A stretch of 15,059 bases of DNA from JBCDBH01 sp039184055 (GTDB lineage: Bacteria > Acidobacteriota > Thermoanaerobaculia > Multivoradales > J023). Every line of letters starts with the position of its first letter. Position 1 is the first letter of the stretch. This document shows positions 7,608-14,485 of the stretch, in pieces. A model generated the notes under the pieces. That model was not told the DNA's origin. It ran no database searches and was given only the letters and a program-made list of their open reading frames with translations. The position numbers and the translations under genes are program-made. The stretch is taken from positions 1-15,059 of the forward strand of contig JBCDBH010000123.1 in NCBI GenBank assembly GCA_039184055.1, given 5' to 3'.

Positions 7608-8423
7608 CTAGTCGGCTGAGTCGAGGGTGCCATCGAGCGACGCACCACATTTCGGACAGACCACCGGCTGACGCGAGTGCTGCAGCTCCTCGATGAAACC
7701 AGCGCCGAGAATGCCGGTGGGCAGAGCGACGATGCCGATACCGAAAATCGCCGCGAGCGCACCGACGAATCGGCCGAGCCCGGTAATCGGATAGACATCG
7801 CCGTAGCCGACGGTCGTGAGCGTGGCGACCGCCCACCATAGAGTGGCGGGGATATGAGGAAAGGCTTCGGGCTGGGCATCGTGCTCGACGTAATACATCG
7901 CGCTCGCCGAGATCACCAAGAGCATGGTCATCAACAGAGTGGTGAGGATGAGCTCTTCACGGCGAGTCTTGAAGACGTTGCCCATCAAGCGGAGCGATTG
8001 AAAATAGCGTCCGGCCTTGGCGAGTCGAATGATTCGCAACAGTCGGAAGATACGCAGGCAGCGCATATCGACCGGCAAGAGAGGGATCAGCGACGGCACG
8101 ATGGCCAAGAAATCGATGATCGCCATCGGGCTGAGCGCCCAGCGGATCCGGCCCTTGATTCCACCCGGAAAGCGCGGGTCCTCGGGGGCGACCCAGAGCC
8201 GCACCAGGTACTCGATGATGAAGATGGTGACCGAAACGATCTCGAAGATCAGCAGCCAGCCGCCGATCGCTTCGTCGACCACCGGCACGGTGCCGATGAT
8301 GACCGCGATGACATTGAGCAGAATCAGCGAGAGGATGGATATGTCGAAGACACGGCTCGCTCGGTCTCCTGGCTTGGCCGCTTCGACGATCTCCCACAGA
8401 CGGTGTCGCATCGTCGGCATCAT
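7608..8423 (-). CDS. Voltage-gated-type K+ channel with C-terminal CPKCG knuckle
   Basis: This is a six-helix cation channel of the voltage-gated superfamily, predicted to lie in the inner membrane and conduct K+. Helices fall at about 25-45 (S1), 56-76 (S2), 98-117 (S3), 119-137 (S4), 157-179 (S5) and 216-244 (S6). S4 has regularly spaced arginines (121, 124, 127, 130, 133), the hallmark of a voltage sensor. The pore has the classical filter TTVGYGD (203-209). After S6 a short cytoplasmic tail contains VCPKCGASLDG (255-265), one half of a zinc ribbon, and ends at residue 271. No regulatory RCK domain is present. The start is either of two adjacent ATGs; no good ribosome-binding site is seen. 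The gene is divergent from rph with 53 bp between them and convergent with mltG. Confidence 0.9.
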   Translation of the reverse strand: MMPTMRHRLWEIVEAAKPGDRASRVFDISILSLILLNVIAVIIGTVPVVDEAIGGWLLIFEIVSVTIFIIEYLVRLWVAPEDPRFPGGIKGRIRWALSPMAIIDFLAIVPSLIPLLPVDMRCLRIFRLLRIIRLAKAGRYFQSLRLMGNVFKTRREELILTTLLMTMLLVISASAMYYVEHDAQPEAFPHIPATLWWAVATLTTVGYGDVYPITGLGRFVGALAAIFGIGIVALPTGILGAGFIEELQHSRQPVVCPKCGASLDGTLDSAD

Positions 8424-8460
8424 AACGTGATGGTGAGATCCCGATGCACGGTCTCGATTC

Positions 8461-8469
8461 TGATAGGTT
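8461..8469 (+). promoter_or_regulatory. Extended -10 element giving a likely leaderless rph mRNA
   Basis: TGA followed by TAGGTT forms a TGn-TAnnnT extended -10 element. The seven bases after it lead directly to ATG at 8477, where the transcript would begin if the usual -10 to start-site distance holds. The same arrangement occurs before the PASTA gene. On the other strand the overlapping TATCAG (8460-8465) could serve the divergent channel gene. No convincing -35 hexamer is present. Confidence 0.4.
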
Positions 8470-8476
8470 GCCAGCG

Positions 8477-9298
8477 ATGAGCAAAGAGCTTTCCAAACGA
8501 CCTCATGGTCGTGCCGTCGACACTCTGCGCCCGGTGTCGATCACCACGGGTGTGTTGAAATTCGCCGAAGGTTCGGCACAGATTGAGATGGGCGATACGC
8601 GGGTGTTGGTGGCGGCGAGCGTCGAAACACGGGTGCCGCCGTTCCGTGCCGATAGTGGTCTCGGTTGGGTGACCGCGGAATACAGCATGTTGCCGCGCGC
8701 GACCCAGACGCGCTCGCGACGCGAGGCCAGCCGCGGCAAGATCGGTGGCCGCACCGCCGAAATCCAGCGTTTGATCGGACGAAGCCTGCGCGCCGCGGTG
8801 GATTTCACGGCGCTCGGTGAACGCACGATTACCCTCGATTGCGACGTGCTGCAGGCCGACGGCGGTACACGCACGGCGGCGATCACCGGCGCGTGGGTGG
8901 CACTTGCCGAAGCGTGTGGGCGTCTGCTTCTCTCAGGCGACATCGATCGCTGGCCGTTGGCGCGGCAGATCGCCGCTGTCTCGGTGGGTATCGTCGACGA
9001 CCGACCGCTGCTCGATCTGGAATATGTCGAGGACAGCACGGCGGCGGTCGATCTCAACGTCGTCGCCACGGCCGACGGGGACATCGTCGAGATTCAGGGC
9101 ACCGGTGAGCAACGTCCGTTCACGCGCAGCGAGATGGATCGCCTGGTCGATCTTGCGCTCGGTGGCATCGCCGATCTCGCGACCCTGCAACGTCAAGCCA
9201 TCGCCACCACGCTCGCCGAAGTCGAGGCGGTGCGTGATCGATCGCGCGTCAAGGCGGCGCCCAAGGACGAGAAGTCATTGTGGGGGCCACCGGGCTGA
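8477..9298 (+). CDS. rph: Ribonuclease PH
   Basis: RNase PH is a phosphate-dependent 3'-5' exoribonuclease that trims the 3' ends of tRNA precursors as a ring-shaped hexamer. The product starts MSKELSKRPHGRAVDTLRPV, close to the family's R-x-D-G-R-x-x-D-x-L-R-P-V. It continues with FAEGS (29-33), EYSMLPRAT (68-76), GGRTAEIQRLIGRSLRA (90-106), the phosphate-binding GGTRTAAITGAW (129-140) and the LDLEYVED segment (179-186) with catalytic-site D180 and D186. At 273 residues it is about 30 longer than the E. coli enzyme, mainly through a charged C-terminal tail. An in-frame ATG 33 bases upstream (8444) would add 11 residues unlike the family. The inner ATG is preferred from homology and from the -10 element just upstream. 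The stop overlaps the next start (TGATG). Confidence 0.96.
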   Translation: MSKELSKRPHGRAVDTLRPVSITTGVLKFAEGSAQIEMGDTRVLVAASVETRVPPFRADSGLGWVTAEYSMLPRATQTRSRREASRGKIGGRTAEIQRLIGRSLRAAVDFTALGERTITLDCDVLQADGGTRTAAITGAWVALAEACGRLLLSGDIDRWPLARQIAAVSVGIVDDRPLLDLEYVEDSTAAVDLNVVATADGDIVEIQGTGEQRPFTRSEMDRLVDLALGGIADLATLQRQAIATTLAEVEAVRDRSRVKAAPKDEKSLWGPPG

Positions 9299-10119
9299 TG
9301 AGTACCGAGGTTCCCCAGCGTTCCTTTACCTATTCGAGCTATTTACGGCTCGACGAGCTACTCGCGCTCCAGTCGACGAAAAGCGACGAGCACGATGAGA
9401 CCCTCTTCATCGTCATCCACCAGGTCTACGAGCTCTGGTTCAAGCAGATTTTGCACGAGCTCGACCATTTGGCGACTCTCTTTCTCGACCACCAGCCGCC
9501 CGAGCACTCGACGACACATCCGATTTTGCACACCCTCGAACGTGTGCTCACCGTGCTCAAGACGATGGTGGCGCAGGTCGACATTCTCGAAACCATGACG
9601 CCGACGTCGTTCAGCAGCTTTCGCGATCGGTTGTCGACCGCCAGCGGTTTTCAATCGCCTCAATTCCGTGAATTCGAGATTCTGCTCGGCGAACGTCGGC
9701 GCGCTCGTGGCATGTTGCGTCATCATGACGATCATCCGCCGGCGCGTGATCGGATCGCCGCGCGCATGGCGCGAATCTCGGTCTATCAAGCCTTCTTGCG
9801 CTATGTGCAACGGGAAGGGTACGAGCTCCCGGAAGAGATCTTCGCGATCTACGAGGACGGGCCGCCACCCGAGCATCCACGGGTTCGTGAGATCTTGATC
9901 GAGATCTACCGCAACGACGATCGGATTCGCCTGGTTGCCGAGAGCCTGGTCGATCTCGACGAGGGTCTGCAGGAGTGGCGTTATCGTCACGTCAAGATGG
10001 TCGAGCGCACCATCGGTGCCAAGGTGGGGACCGGTGGCTCGGCAGGTGCCGAGTACTTGCGCCGAACCTTGTTTCAACCGATCTTTCCCGATCTGTGGAC
10101 GATCCGTAGCGAGCTGTGA
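9298..10119 (+). CDS. kynA: Tryptophan 2,3-dioxygenase
   Basis: This heme enzyme opens the indole ring of L-tryptophan to give N-formylkynurenine, the first step of the kynurenine pathway. The 273-residue product matches bacterial TDOs throughout: SYLRLDELLALQ (14-25), HDETLFIVIHQVYELWFKQ (32-50) with the substrate-contacting H41, FRDRLSTASGFQS (108-120) with R109, and YRHVKMVERTIGAKVGTGGS (229-248) with H231 as the expected proximal heme ligand. It ends in FPDLW-x-x-R-S. The ATG at 9298 overlaps the rph stop codon. A GTG at 9280 would add six residues but is less likely. The stop overlaps the GTG of the kynureninase-like gene. Tight coupling to rph is unusual for a catabolic enzyme. Confidence 0.96.
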   Translation: MSTEVPQRSFTYSSYLRLDELLALQSTKSDEHDETLFIVIHQVYELWFKQILHELDHLATLFLDHQPPEHSTTHPILHTLERVLTVLKTMVAQVDILETMTPTSFSSFRDRLSTASGFQSPQFREFEILLGERRRARGMLRHHDDHPPARDRIAARMARISVYQAFLRYVQREGYELPEEIFAIYEDGPPPEHPRVREILIEIYRNDDRIRLVAESLVDLDEGLQEWRYRHVKMVERTIGAKVGTGGSAGAEYLRRTLFQPIFPDLWTIRSEL

Positions 10120-11357
10120 TCACCGCATTGCCTTCCCCTCCGCTGTCACTCGATGCGCTTACCGGGTCGCCCAACGCGCTGGCGCCGCATTATTCGGCGT
10201 TCCGTGTCGCCGAGCGCCTGTTGCTCACCGGGCATTCACACCAGGCTTGGCCCGACCGTGCCCGTCAGGGTCAGCTACGTGCGTTTGATGACGCGGCCGC
10301 CCATGCCGACGAGAAGTGGTCACGCGCCTTTGCCGCCGCGAGTCGAGTCGAGACCGGCTTTCGCGAGCTGCTCGACGATCGGGACGGCAGCTACGTTCTC
10401 GCTGGCAATACCCACGAGCTGTTGATCCGATTTCTTTCCGCCTTGCCGCTTCGTGAACGTCCGAGGTTGGTGACCACTGACGGTGAATTTCACACCATCC
10501 GACGACAGCTCGATCGACTGGCCGAGGAGGGTCTCGAAGTCGTGCGTGTGTCGGCCGACGAGCCGGCTAGCCTCGCCGATCGGCTTGCCGCCGAGGTCGA
10601 TGATCGCACCGCCGCCGTGTTGGTCTCGTCCGTGCTCTTTGGCACCGGTCGGATCGTCCCGAATCTGGCCGCCGTCGTACCCGCGACTCAGCGTCACGGT
10701 TGCGAGCTGCTCGTCGACACGTACCATGCGCTCGGCGCCGTGCCTTTCCAGCTACCGGAACAAGGCCTGGGCGAAGCGTTCGTGGTCGGCGGTGGGTACA
10801 AATACCTCCAGCTCGGTGAAGGCAATTGCTTCATGCGGGTTCCACCGGGTCGTGATTTGCGCCCGGTGATCACCGGCTGGTTCGCCGAGTTCGCCGATCT
10901 CGCGGCGCCGCCGATTCCCGGGCAGGTCGCGTATGGTCACGGCGCCGACGCCTTCATCGGCGCGACCTACGATCCGACCAGTCACTACCGGGCCGCCGAG
11001 GTATTCGACTTCTTCGCCACCATGGGGCTGACCCCGACCTTTCTCCGTCAGGTGAGTCAGCATCAGGTCGGGCTGCTCACCCGAGAGATCGACGCGCTCG
11101 ATCTCGACCCGCGGGTGCTGCGTCGTCCCGTCGTGTCTCTCGCCGAAATCGGCGGGTTCTTGATGCTCGAGACACCACACGCCGAAGCCTTCGATCAGGC
11201 CCTCCGTGAACGTGGTGTGTTGGTCGATCATCGGGGCACCCGGCTTCGCTTGGGCCCGGCGCCTTATCTATCGGATCGACAGCTACGTGACGTGGTCGGT
11301 CATCTCGGCGAGGTGGCGACGTCCACCACGACGACGCGTACCGAGGGGATCGGCTGA
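10116..11357 (+). CDS. Kynureninase-like PLP enzyme (aminotransferase class V fold)
   Basis: The 413-residue product has the fold-type-I PLP enzyme layout seen in kynureninases: LTGHSHQAWP (37-46) where kynureninases have a D-G-N-S-L-G-like turn, LAGNTHELLIRFLSALP (95-111), LVDTYHALGAVP (199-210) with D201 expected to bind the pyridine nitrogen, and GGGYKYLQLGEG (225-236) with K229 as the likely Schiff-base lysine. GWF (254-256) follows. Canonical kynureninase has G-Y-K-Y-L-N-x-G-x-G at the lysine, so this is clearly related but divergent. Kynureninase splits kynurenine to anthranilate and alanine. The position right after the TDO gene, with the GTG start overlapping the TDO stop by four bases, supports that role. 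No formamidase for the step between them is in the window. Other class V reactions (desulfurase-like, epimerase-like) remain possible. It abuts cdsA directly. Confidence 0.75.
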   Translation: MITALPSPPLSLDALTGSPNALAPHYSAFRVAERLLLTGHSHQAWPDRARQGQLRAFDDAAAHADEKWSRAFAAASRVETGFRELLDDRDGSYVLAGNTHELLIRFLSALPLRERPRLVTTDGEFHTIRRQLDRLAEEGLEVVRVSADEPASLADRLAAEVDDRTAAVLVSSVLFGTGRIVPNLAAVVPATQRHGCELLVDTYHALGAVPFQLPEQGLGEAFVVGGGYKYLQLGEGNCFMRVPPGRDLRPVITGWFAEFADLAAPPIPGQVAYGHGADAFIGATYDPTSHYRAAEVFDFFATMGLTPTFLRQVSQHQVGLLTREIDALDLDPRVLRRPVVSLAEIGGFLMLETPHAEAFDQALRERGVLVDHRGTRLRLGPAPYLSDRQLRDVVGHLGEVATSTTTTRTEGIG

Positions 11358-12188
11358 ATGCGGGTGCTCACCGGGCTCGCGGCGGCGGCGATTACGCTGC
11401 TCGCGACCTTCTATGCGCCCGCCGATCTTTTCTTTGTCGGCTGTGTGGCGACGGTCATCGTGGTGACCTGGGAGTTCAGTCGTCTGGCACGAGACGTGGT
11501 GCCAGGCGCGCCGATCGGTGTGTTGTTTTTGTTGGTGCCTGTAGCGGCGGCTCTCGTCTGGGTGGTGTTTCGTCTCGAGATCGAAGGCAACGCCGGTCTC
11601 TGGGTGATCGCGGCGTGGCTCGGGGTGACGACGGTCGGGGCGGCGGCGGTTCTATTCGGTCGGACACCGATGCGCGAAGCGCTCGCCACCATGGGGATCT
11701 TCGCCTTCGCGGTGCCCTATCTGGCCGTGCCGACGGTGAGCTTGGCGTGGCTCAAGCTGCACGATGCATGGTTGCTTCTCATTCTGTTCACCATCGTCTG
11801 GCTGGGCGATATCGCGGCGTATTACATCGGCTCGTGGATCGGCCGTCACAAGATGGCGCCAGTGCTGAGTCCCAACAAGAGCTGGGAAGGCGCGGTGGCT
11901 GGGCTTTTGGCCAGTGTCGGTGGGGTCGCGGTGTGGTGCTGGTTGCGCTTCGATCAGATCGACACCGGTTTGTTGGTGCTCGCCGCGGTGACCGCGGTCG
12001 CGGGCCAGCAGGGCGATCTCGTCGAGTCGGCGATCAAACGAAGTGCCGGGCGGAAAGACTCTTCCCAACTCATGCCCGGTCACGGTGGTGTGTTCGACCG
12101 AGTCGACGCGCTTTTGATCGCCGCGCCGGTGTTTACGATCGGCTTGTGGTGGCTCGGCATCGAGCGCTATGTCTCAGGAGGCTCGTGA
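11358..12188 (+). CDS. cdsA: Phosphatidate cytidylyltransferase (CDP-diacylglycerol synthase)
   Basis: CdsA makes CDP-diacylglycerol from CTP and phosphatidic acid in the inner membrane, the branch point of phospholipid synthesis. The 276-residue product has about eight hydrophobic segments, WLGDIAAYYIG (148-158), SPNKSWEGA (171-179) and the family signature from 219 to 250, with S225, K227-R228, K233-D234, H242-G-G and D247-R-V-D250. The ATG immediately follows the TGA of the kynureninase-like gene, with GAGGGG nine bases upstream. In many genomes cdsA follows uppS and precedes dxr and rseP. Here uppS is replaced by the tryptophan genes and dxr is absent. Confidence 0.96.
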   Translation: MRVLTGLAAAAITLLATFYAPADLFFVGCVATVIVVTWEFSRLARDVVPGAPIGVLFLLVPVAAALVWVVFRLEIEGNAGLWVIAAWLGVTTVGAAAVLFGRTPMREALATMGIFAFAVPYLAVPTVSLAWLKLHDAWLLLILFTIVWLGDIAAYYIGSWIGRHKMAPVLSPNKSWEGAVAGLLASVGGVAVWCWLRFDQIDTGLLVLAAVTAVAGQQGDLVESAIKRSAGRKDSSQLMPGHGGVFDRVDALLIAAPVFTIGLWWLGIERYVSGGS

Positions 12189-12220
12189 CGTAGTCGACGA
12201 TGTTTCCAGTGAACGATGCC

Positions 12221-12252
12221 TTGCATCTATGACCGGCACTTTTTCGTATCAT
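12221..12252 (+). promoter_or_regulatory. Weak promoter-like pair upstream of rseP
   Basis: TTGCAT (12221-12226) and TATCAT (12247-12252) resemble sigma-70 hexamers but are 20 bp apart, longer than usual. They sit in the 144-bp cdsA-rseP gap, which also holds two copies of TCATTCC (12271 and 12291). Start near 12259 would leave a leader of about 74 bases. A separate promoter for rseP makes sense given the gap, but the match is poor. The rest of the gap shows no gene. Confidence 0.22.
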
Positions 12253-12332
12253 GATCCAGCGCGCGCGAAGTCATTCCGGCTTCGGTCCTCTCATTCCATC
12301 GTCCACGCGATGACTCACCTCGGTACGCCAAC

Positions 12333-13637
12333 ATGACGCTCATCGGCACGATAGCCTTCACGATCGCCTTCGGGGTGATCGTCTTCATTCACGAGCTCGG
12401 TCATTTCCTGGTCGCCAAGCTGTTCGGTGTGCGAGTGCTGGTGTTCTCGCTCGGTTTTGGCAAACGGATCGCGGGATTCGATTTCCGGGGCACCGACGTT
12501 CGACTTTCGGCCTTGCCTTTGGGTGGTTACGTCCGCATGAGCGGTGAGATGCCCGAGGAACGCACCGGCGATCCACGTGAATTCCTGGCTCGACCTCGTT
12601 GGGAACGCATCCTGGTCTATCTCGCCGGGCCGGCGATGAATGTCGTGCTGTCGCTGGCGCTCATCGCCGGTGCCTTCATGATGGGGATCACCGTTCAGGC
12701 GCTCCAGGTCAATCCGTCGGTGATCGGTGTGGTGACCGAAGGCTCGCCCGGAGAGCTAGCGGGTATCGAGCCTGGAGATCGAGTCGTCGAGGTCGATGGC
12801 AAATCGGTCGAGCTGTGGAAGGACGTGTCCTTCGTGTTGCTGACCTCGGTCGACAAGCCGGTCGAGCTGACGATCGAGCGCGGCGACGAACGCCTGGTCA
12901 AAACCGTGACGCCGATCGCTGATCCACGCGACGGCGTGGGTGACGCGGGGCTCTTTCCACGTCTCGAAGTCCGCGTCGGTACGGTGTTCGCCGATACCCC
13001 GGCGGCGTCGGCGGGTTTCGAAATCGGTGACGTCCTGGTTCGAGTCGATGATGCCGTGGTCGAATTCCCGCGGTCCATCACCGAGCACCTCGAGGCGCGC
13101 GCCGATCAGGAGGTCGTGGTCGAGGTGCGTCGTGACGGTGAGAGCTTGCTCATCCCGGTGGTGCCTCGGGCCGACGAGAACGGCCTGGGCAGGATTGGTA
13201 TCGGCTTGTCGATCTACCGCCCGCTGCCGTTTGGTGAAGCCGTGGTGGCGAGCTATCACTACAACGTCGAAATCGTCGTCAAGACGGCTCAGATCCTGGG
13301 CAAATTGTTCACCGGTCAGGTCGCGGCGAAGAATACCCTTTCGGGTCCGATCGAGATCGCTCGGGTCACCGCGCAGGCTGCCGACCGGGGTCTCAACGAC
13401 TGGGTGTTCGTGGTCGGTTTCTTGAGCATCGCCATCGGCATCATGAACCTTCTGCCGATTCCGATTCTCGACGGTGGCCACATCACCATCTTGCTGATCG
13501 AGATGGCGATCGGGCGCGATCTGTCGATCATGCTCAAGGAGCGCATCATGCAGGTCGGTTTCATCCTGCTGATGATGTTGATGGTCATGGTCATCTACTT
13601 CGATCTCTCCAAGCTCCTGGCGAGCGCGGCGGGATGA
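12333..13637 (+). CDS. rseP: RIP zinc metalloprotease RseP (site-2 protease)
   Basis: RseP is an inner-membrane intramembrane protease that releases envelope-stress sigma factors by cutting anti-sigma factors and also clears signal-peptide remnants. The 434-residue product shows the zinc motif HELGH (20-24) in the first transmembrane helix, GGYVRMSGE (64-72), two tandem PDZ domains (about 129-195 and 213-277), SGPI (337-340) and the third zinc ligand in LLPIPILDGGH (373-383, D380). Hydrophobic helices lie near 1-26, 95-118, 357-376 and 405-424. The ATG lacks a strong ribosome-binding site. It follows cdsA after 144 bp and is followed by two tandem TGA stops. No sigma-E or RseA homologue is in the window, so the client is unknown. 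Confidence 0.96.
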   Translation: MTLIGTIAFTIAFGVIVFIHELGHFLVAKLFGVRVLVFSLGFGKRIAGFDFRGTDVRLSALPLGGYVRMSGEMPEERTGDPREFLARPRWERILVYLAGPAMNVVLSLALIAGAFMMGITVQALQVNPSVIGVVTEGSPGELAGIEPGDRVVEVDGKSVELWKDVSFVLLTSVDKPVELTIERGDERLVKTVTPIADPRDGVGDAGLFPRLEVRVGTVFADTPAASAGFEIGDVLVRVDDAVVEFPRSITEHLEARADQEVVVEVRRDGESLLIPVVPRADENGLGRIGIGLSIYRPLPFGEAVVASYHYNVEIVVKTAQILGKLFTGQVAAKNTLSGPIEIARVTAQAADRGLNDWVFVVGFLSIAIGIMNLLPIPILDGGHITILLIEMAIGRDLSIMLKERIMQVGFILLMMLMVMVIYFDLSKLLASAAG

Positions 13638-13693
13638 TGAGCTCCGACGTCACGCTGGGCTGACCTGCTTCGAAAGAGCGTGGAAGACTCGGG

Positions 13694-13708
13694 TGCTCCG
13701 CAGGAGCA
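13694..13708. repeat. Perfect inverted repeat in the PASTA gene promoter
   Basis: TGCTCC and GGAGCA face each other across a three-base centre (GCA). The repeat ends eight bases before the TGn of the extended -10 element of the next gene, so it covers the place of a -35 box. It could be a regulator binding site. No T-run follows, so it is not an intrinsic terminator for rseP. Confidence 0.4.
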
Positions 13709-13715
13709 TCGAGGC

Positions 13716-13724
13716 TGCTATGCT
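13716..13724 (+). promoter_or_regulatory. Extended -10 element giving a likely leaderless PASTA-gene mRNA
   Basis: TGC followed by TATGCT is a good extended -10 element (TATGCT matches four of six consensus bases plus the TG). Eight bases separate it from ATG at 13733, so the transcript should start at or next to the start codon. No ribosome-binding site precedes this ATG, which fits leaderless translation. Confidence 0.5.
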
Positions 13725-13732
13725 CGCCGTCC

Positions 13733-14473
13733 ATGTGGCGACGTCTCGTGCGCTTGCTGCGCGCCCTTCTCTATCTGGGTGTTCTCGGCGTGATCTTCGC
13801 CGTCGTCTCGTATTTGGCCTTCAGTCAATTCGTGCGGCGTGGTGTCACTCCGACGCCCGAGCTCTTCGGCCTCGTCGAAGAGGATGCCCGTGCTTTGCTC
13901 GGTGATCAAGGCTTGCGGCTCGAGATCGATACCGACGAGCGTTACCACGAAGAGGTGCCGGCGGGACATGTGATGTTGCAGCGGCCACGCGCCGGGACCC
14001 TGGTCAAACGGGGTGGCGCGGTGACGGTCGTACGTTCCCGTGGCCCGCGGAGGATCATCGTGCCACCGGTGACCGGGGAAGCTCTTCAGGCGGCCCAGGT
14101 GACCCTCGCCGCCGCCGGTCTGACGGTCGGTCGCTCGTTGGCCATCCACGGCGAAGCCGATGCCGGGGCCATCGTGGCGCAACGACCGGCGCCGGGTGAA
14201 CGCATGGAGCAGAACGGCCCGGTCGATGTGTTCATGGCGGTCGAAGACGGTGGCGAGACCTACGTGATGCCCGACTTGGTCGGCCGTTCCTACGATCAGG
14301 TGCGAGTCTTCTTCGTCGATCGTGGCTTTCGTCTCGGTCGGGTCGGCTACGAGCGCTATCCGGGATTGGTTCCCGGGACGGTTCTGCGGCAATATCCGCT
14401 CGCTGGCCATCCACTGCGACGGGGCGATGTCATCGCGCTCGACCTGGCCGCGGCGGCCGGAACCATCCGATAA
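13733..14473 (+). CDS. Membrane-anchored protein with three PASTA domains
   Basis: The 246-residue product has a basic start, one transmembrane helix (about 11-31) and an extracytoplasmic part. This part reads as three PASTA repeats at about 37-103, 108-170 and 176-240. Each has the pattern P-x-L/V-x-G near its start (TPELFG, PPVTG, MPDLVG) and a later Q-x-P-x-x-G turn (QRPRAG, QRPAPG, QYPLAG). PASTA domains in serine/threonine kinases and penicillin-binding proteins contact cell-wall fragments. Here there is no kinase or transpeptidase domain, so it may be a scaffold or sensor of the periplasmic wall; the role is not known. Single PASTA proteins next to rpe occur in other lineages. The TAA stop is 12 bp before rpe, suggesting co-transcription. 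Confidence 0.85.
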   Translation: MWRRLVRLLRALLYLGVLGVIFAVVSYLAFSQFVRRGVTPTPELFGLVEEDARALLGDQGLRLEIDTDERYHEEVPAGHVMLQRPRAGTLVKRGGAVTVVRSRGPRRIIVPPVTGEALQAAQVTLAAAGLTVGRSLAIHGEADAGAIVAQRPAPGERMEQNGPVDVFMAVEDGGETYVMPDLVGRSYDQVRVFFVDRGFRLGRVGYERYPGLVPGTVLRQYPLAGHPLRRGDVIALDLAAAAGTIR

Positions 14474-14485
14474 AACGGAGTCGTC

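Noticed and set aside
8444..8476. Upstream in-frame ATG for rph
   Set aside because: The 11 added residues do not resemble RNase PH N-termini, and the likely -10 element lies between this ATG and the chosen one, so it would be outside the transcript.
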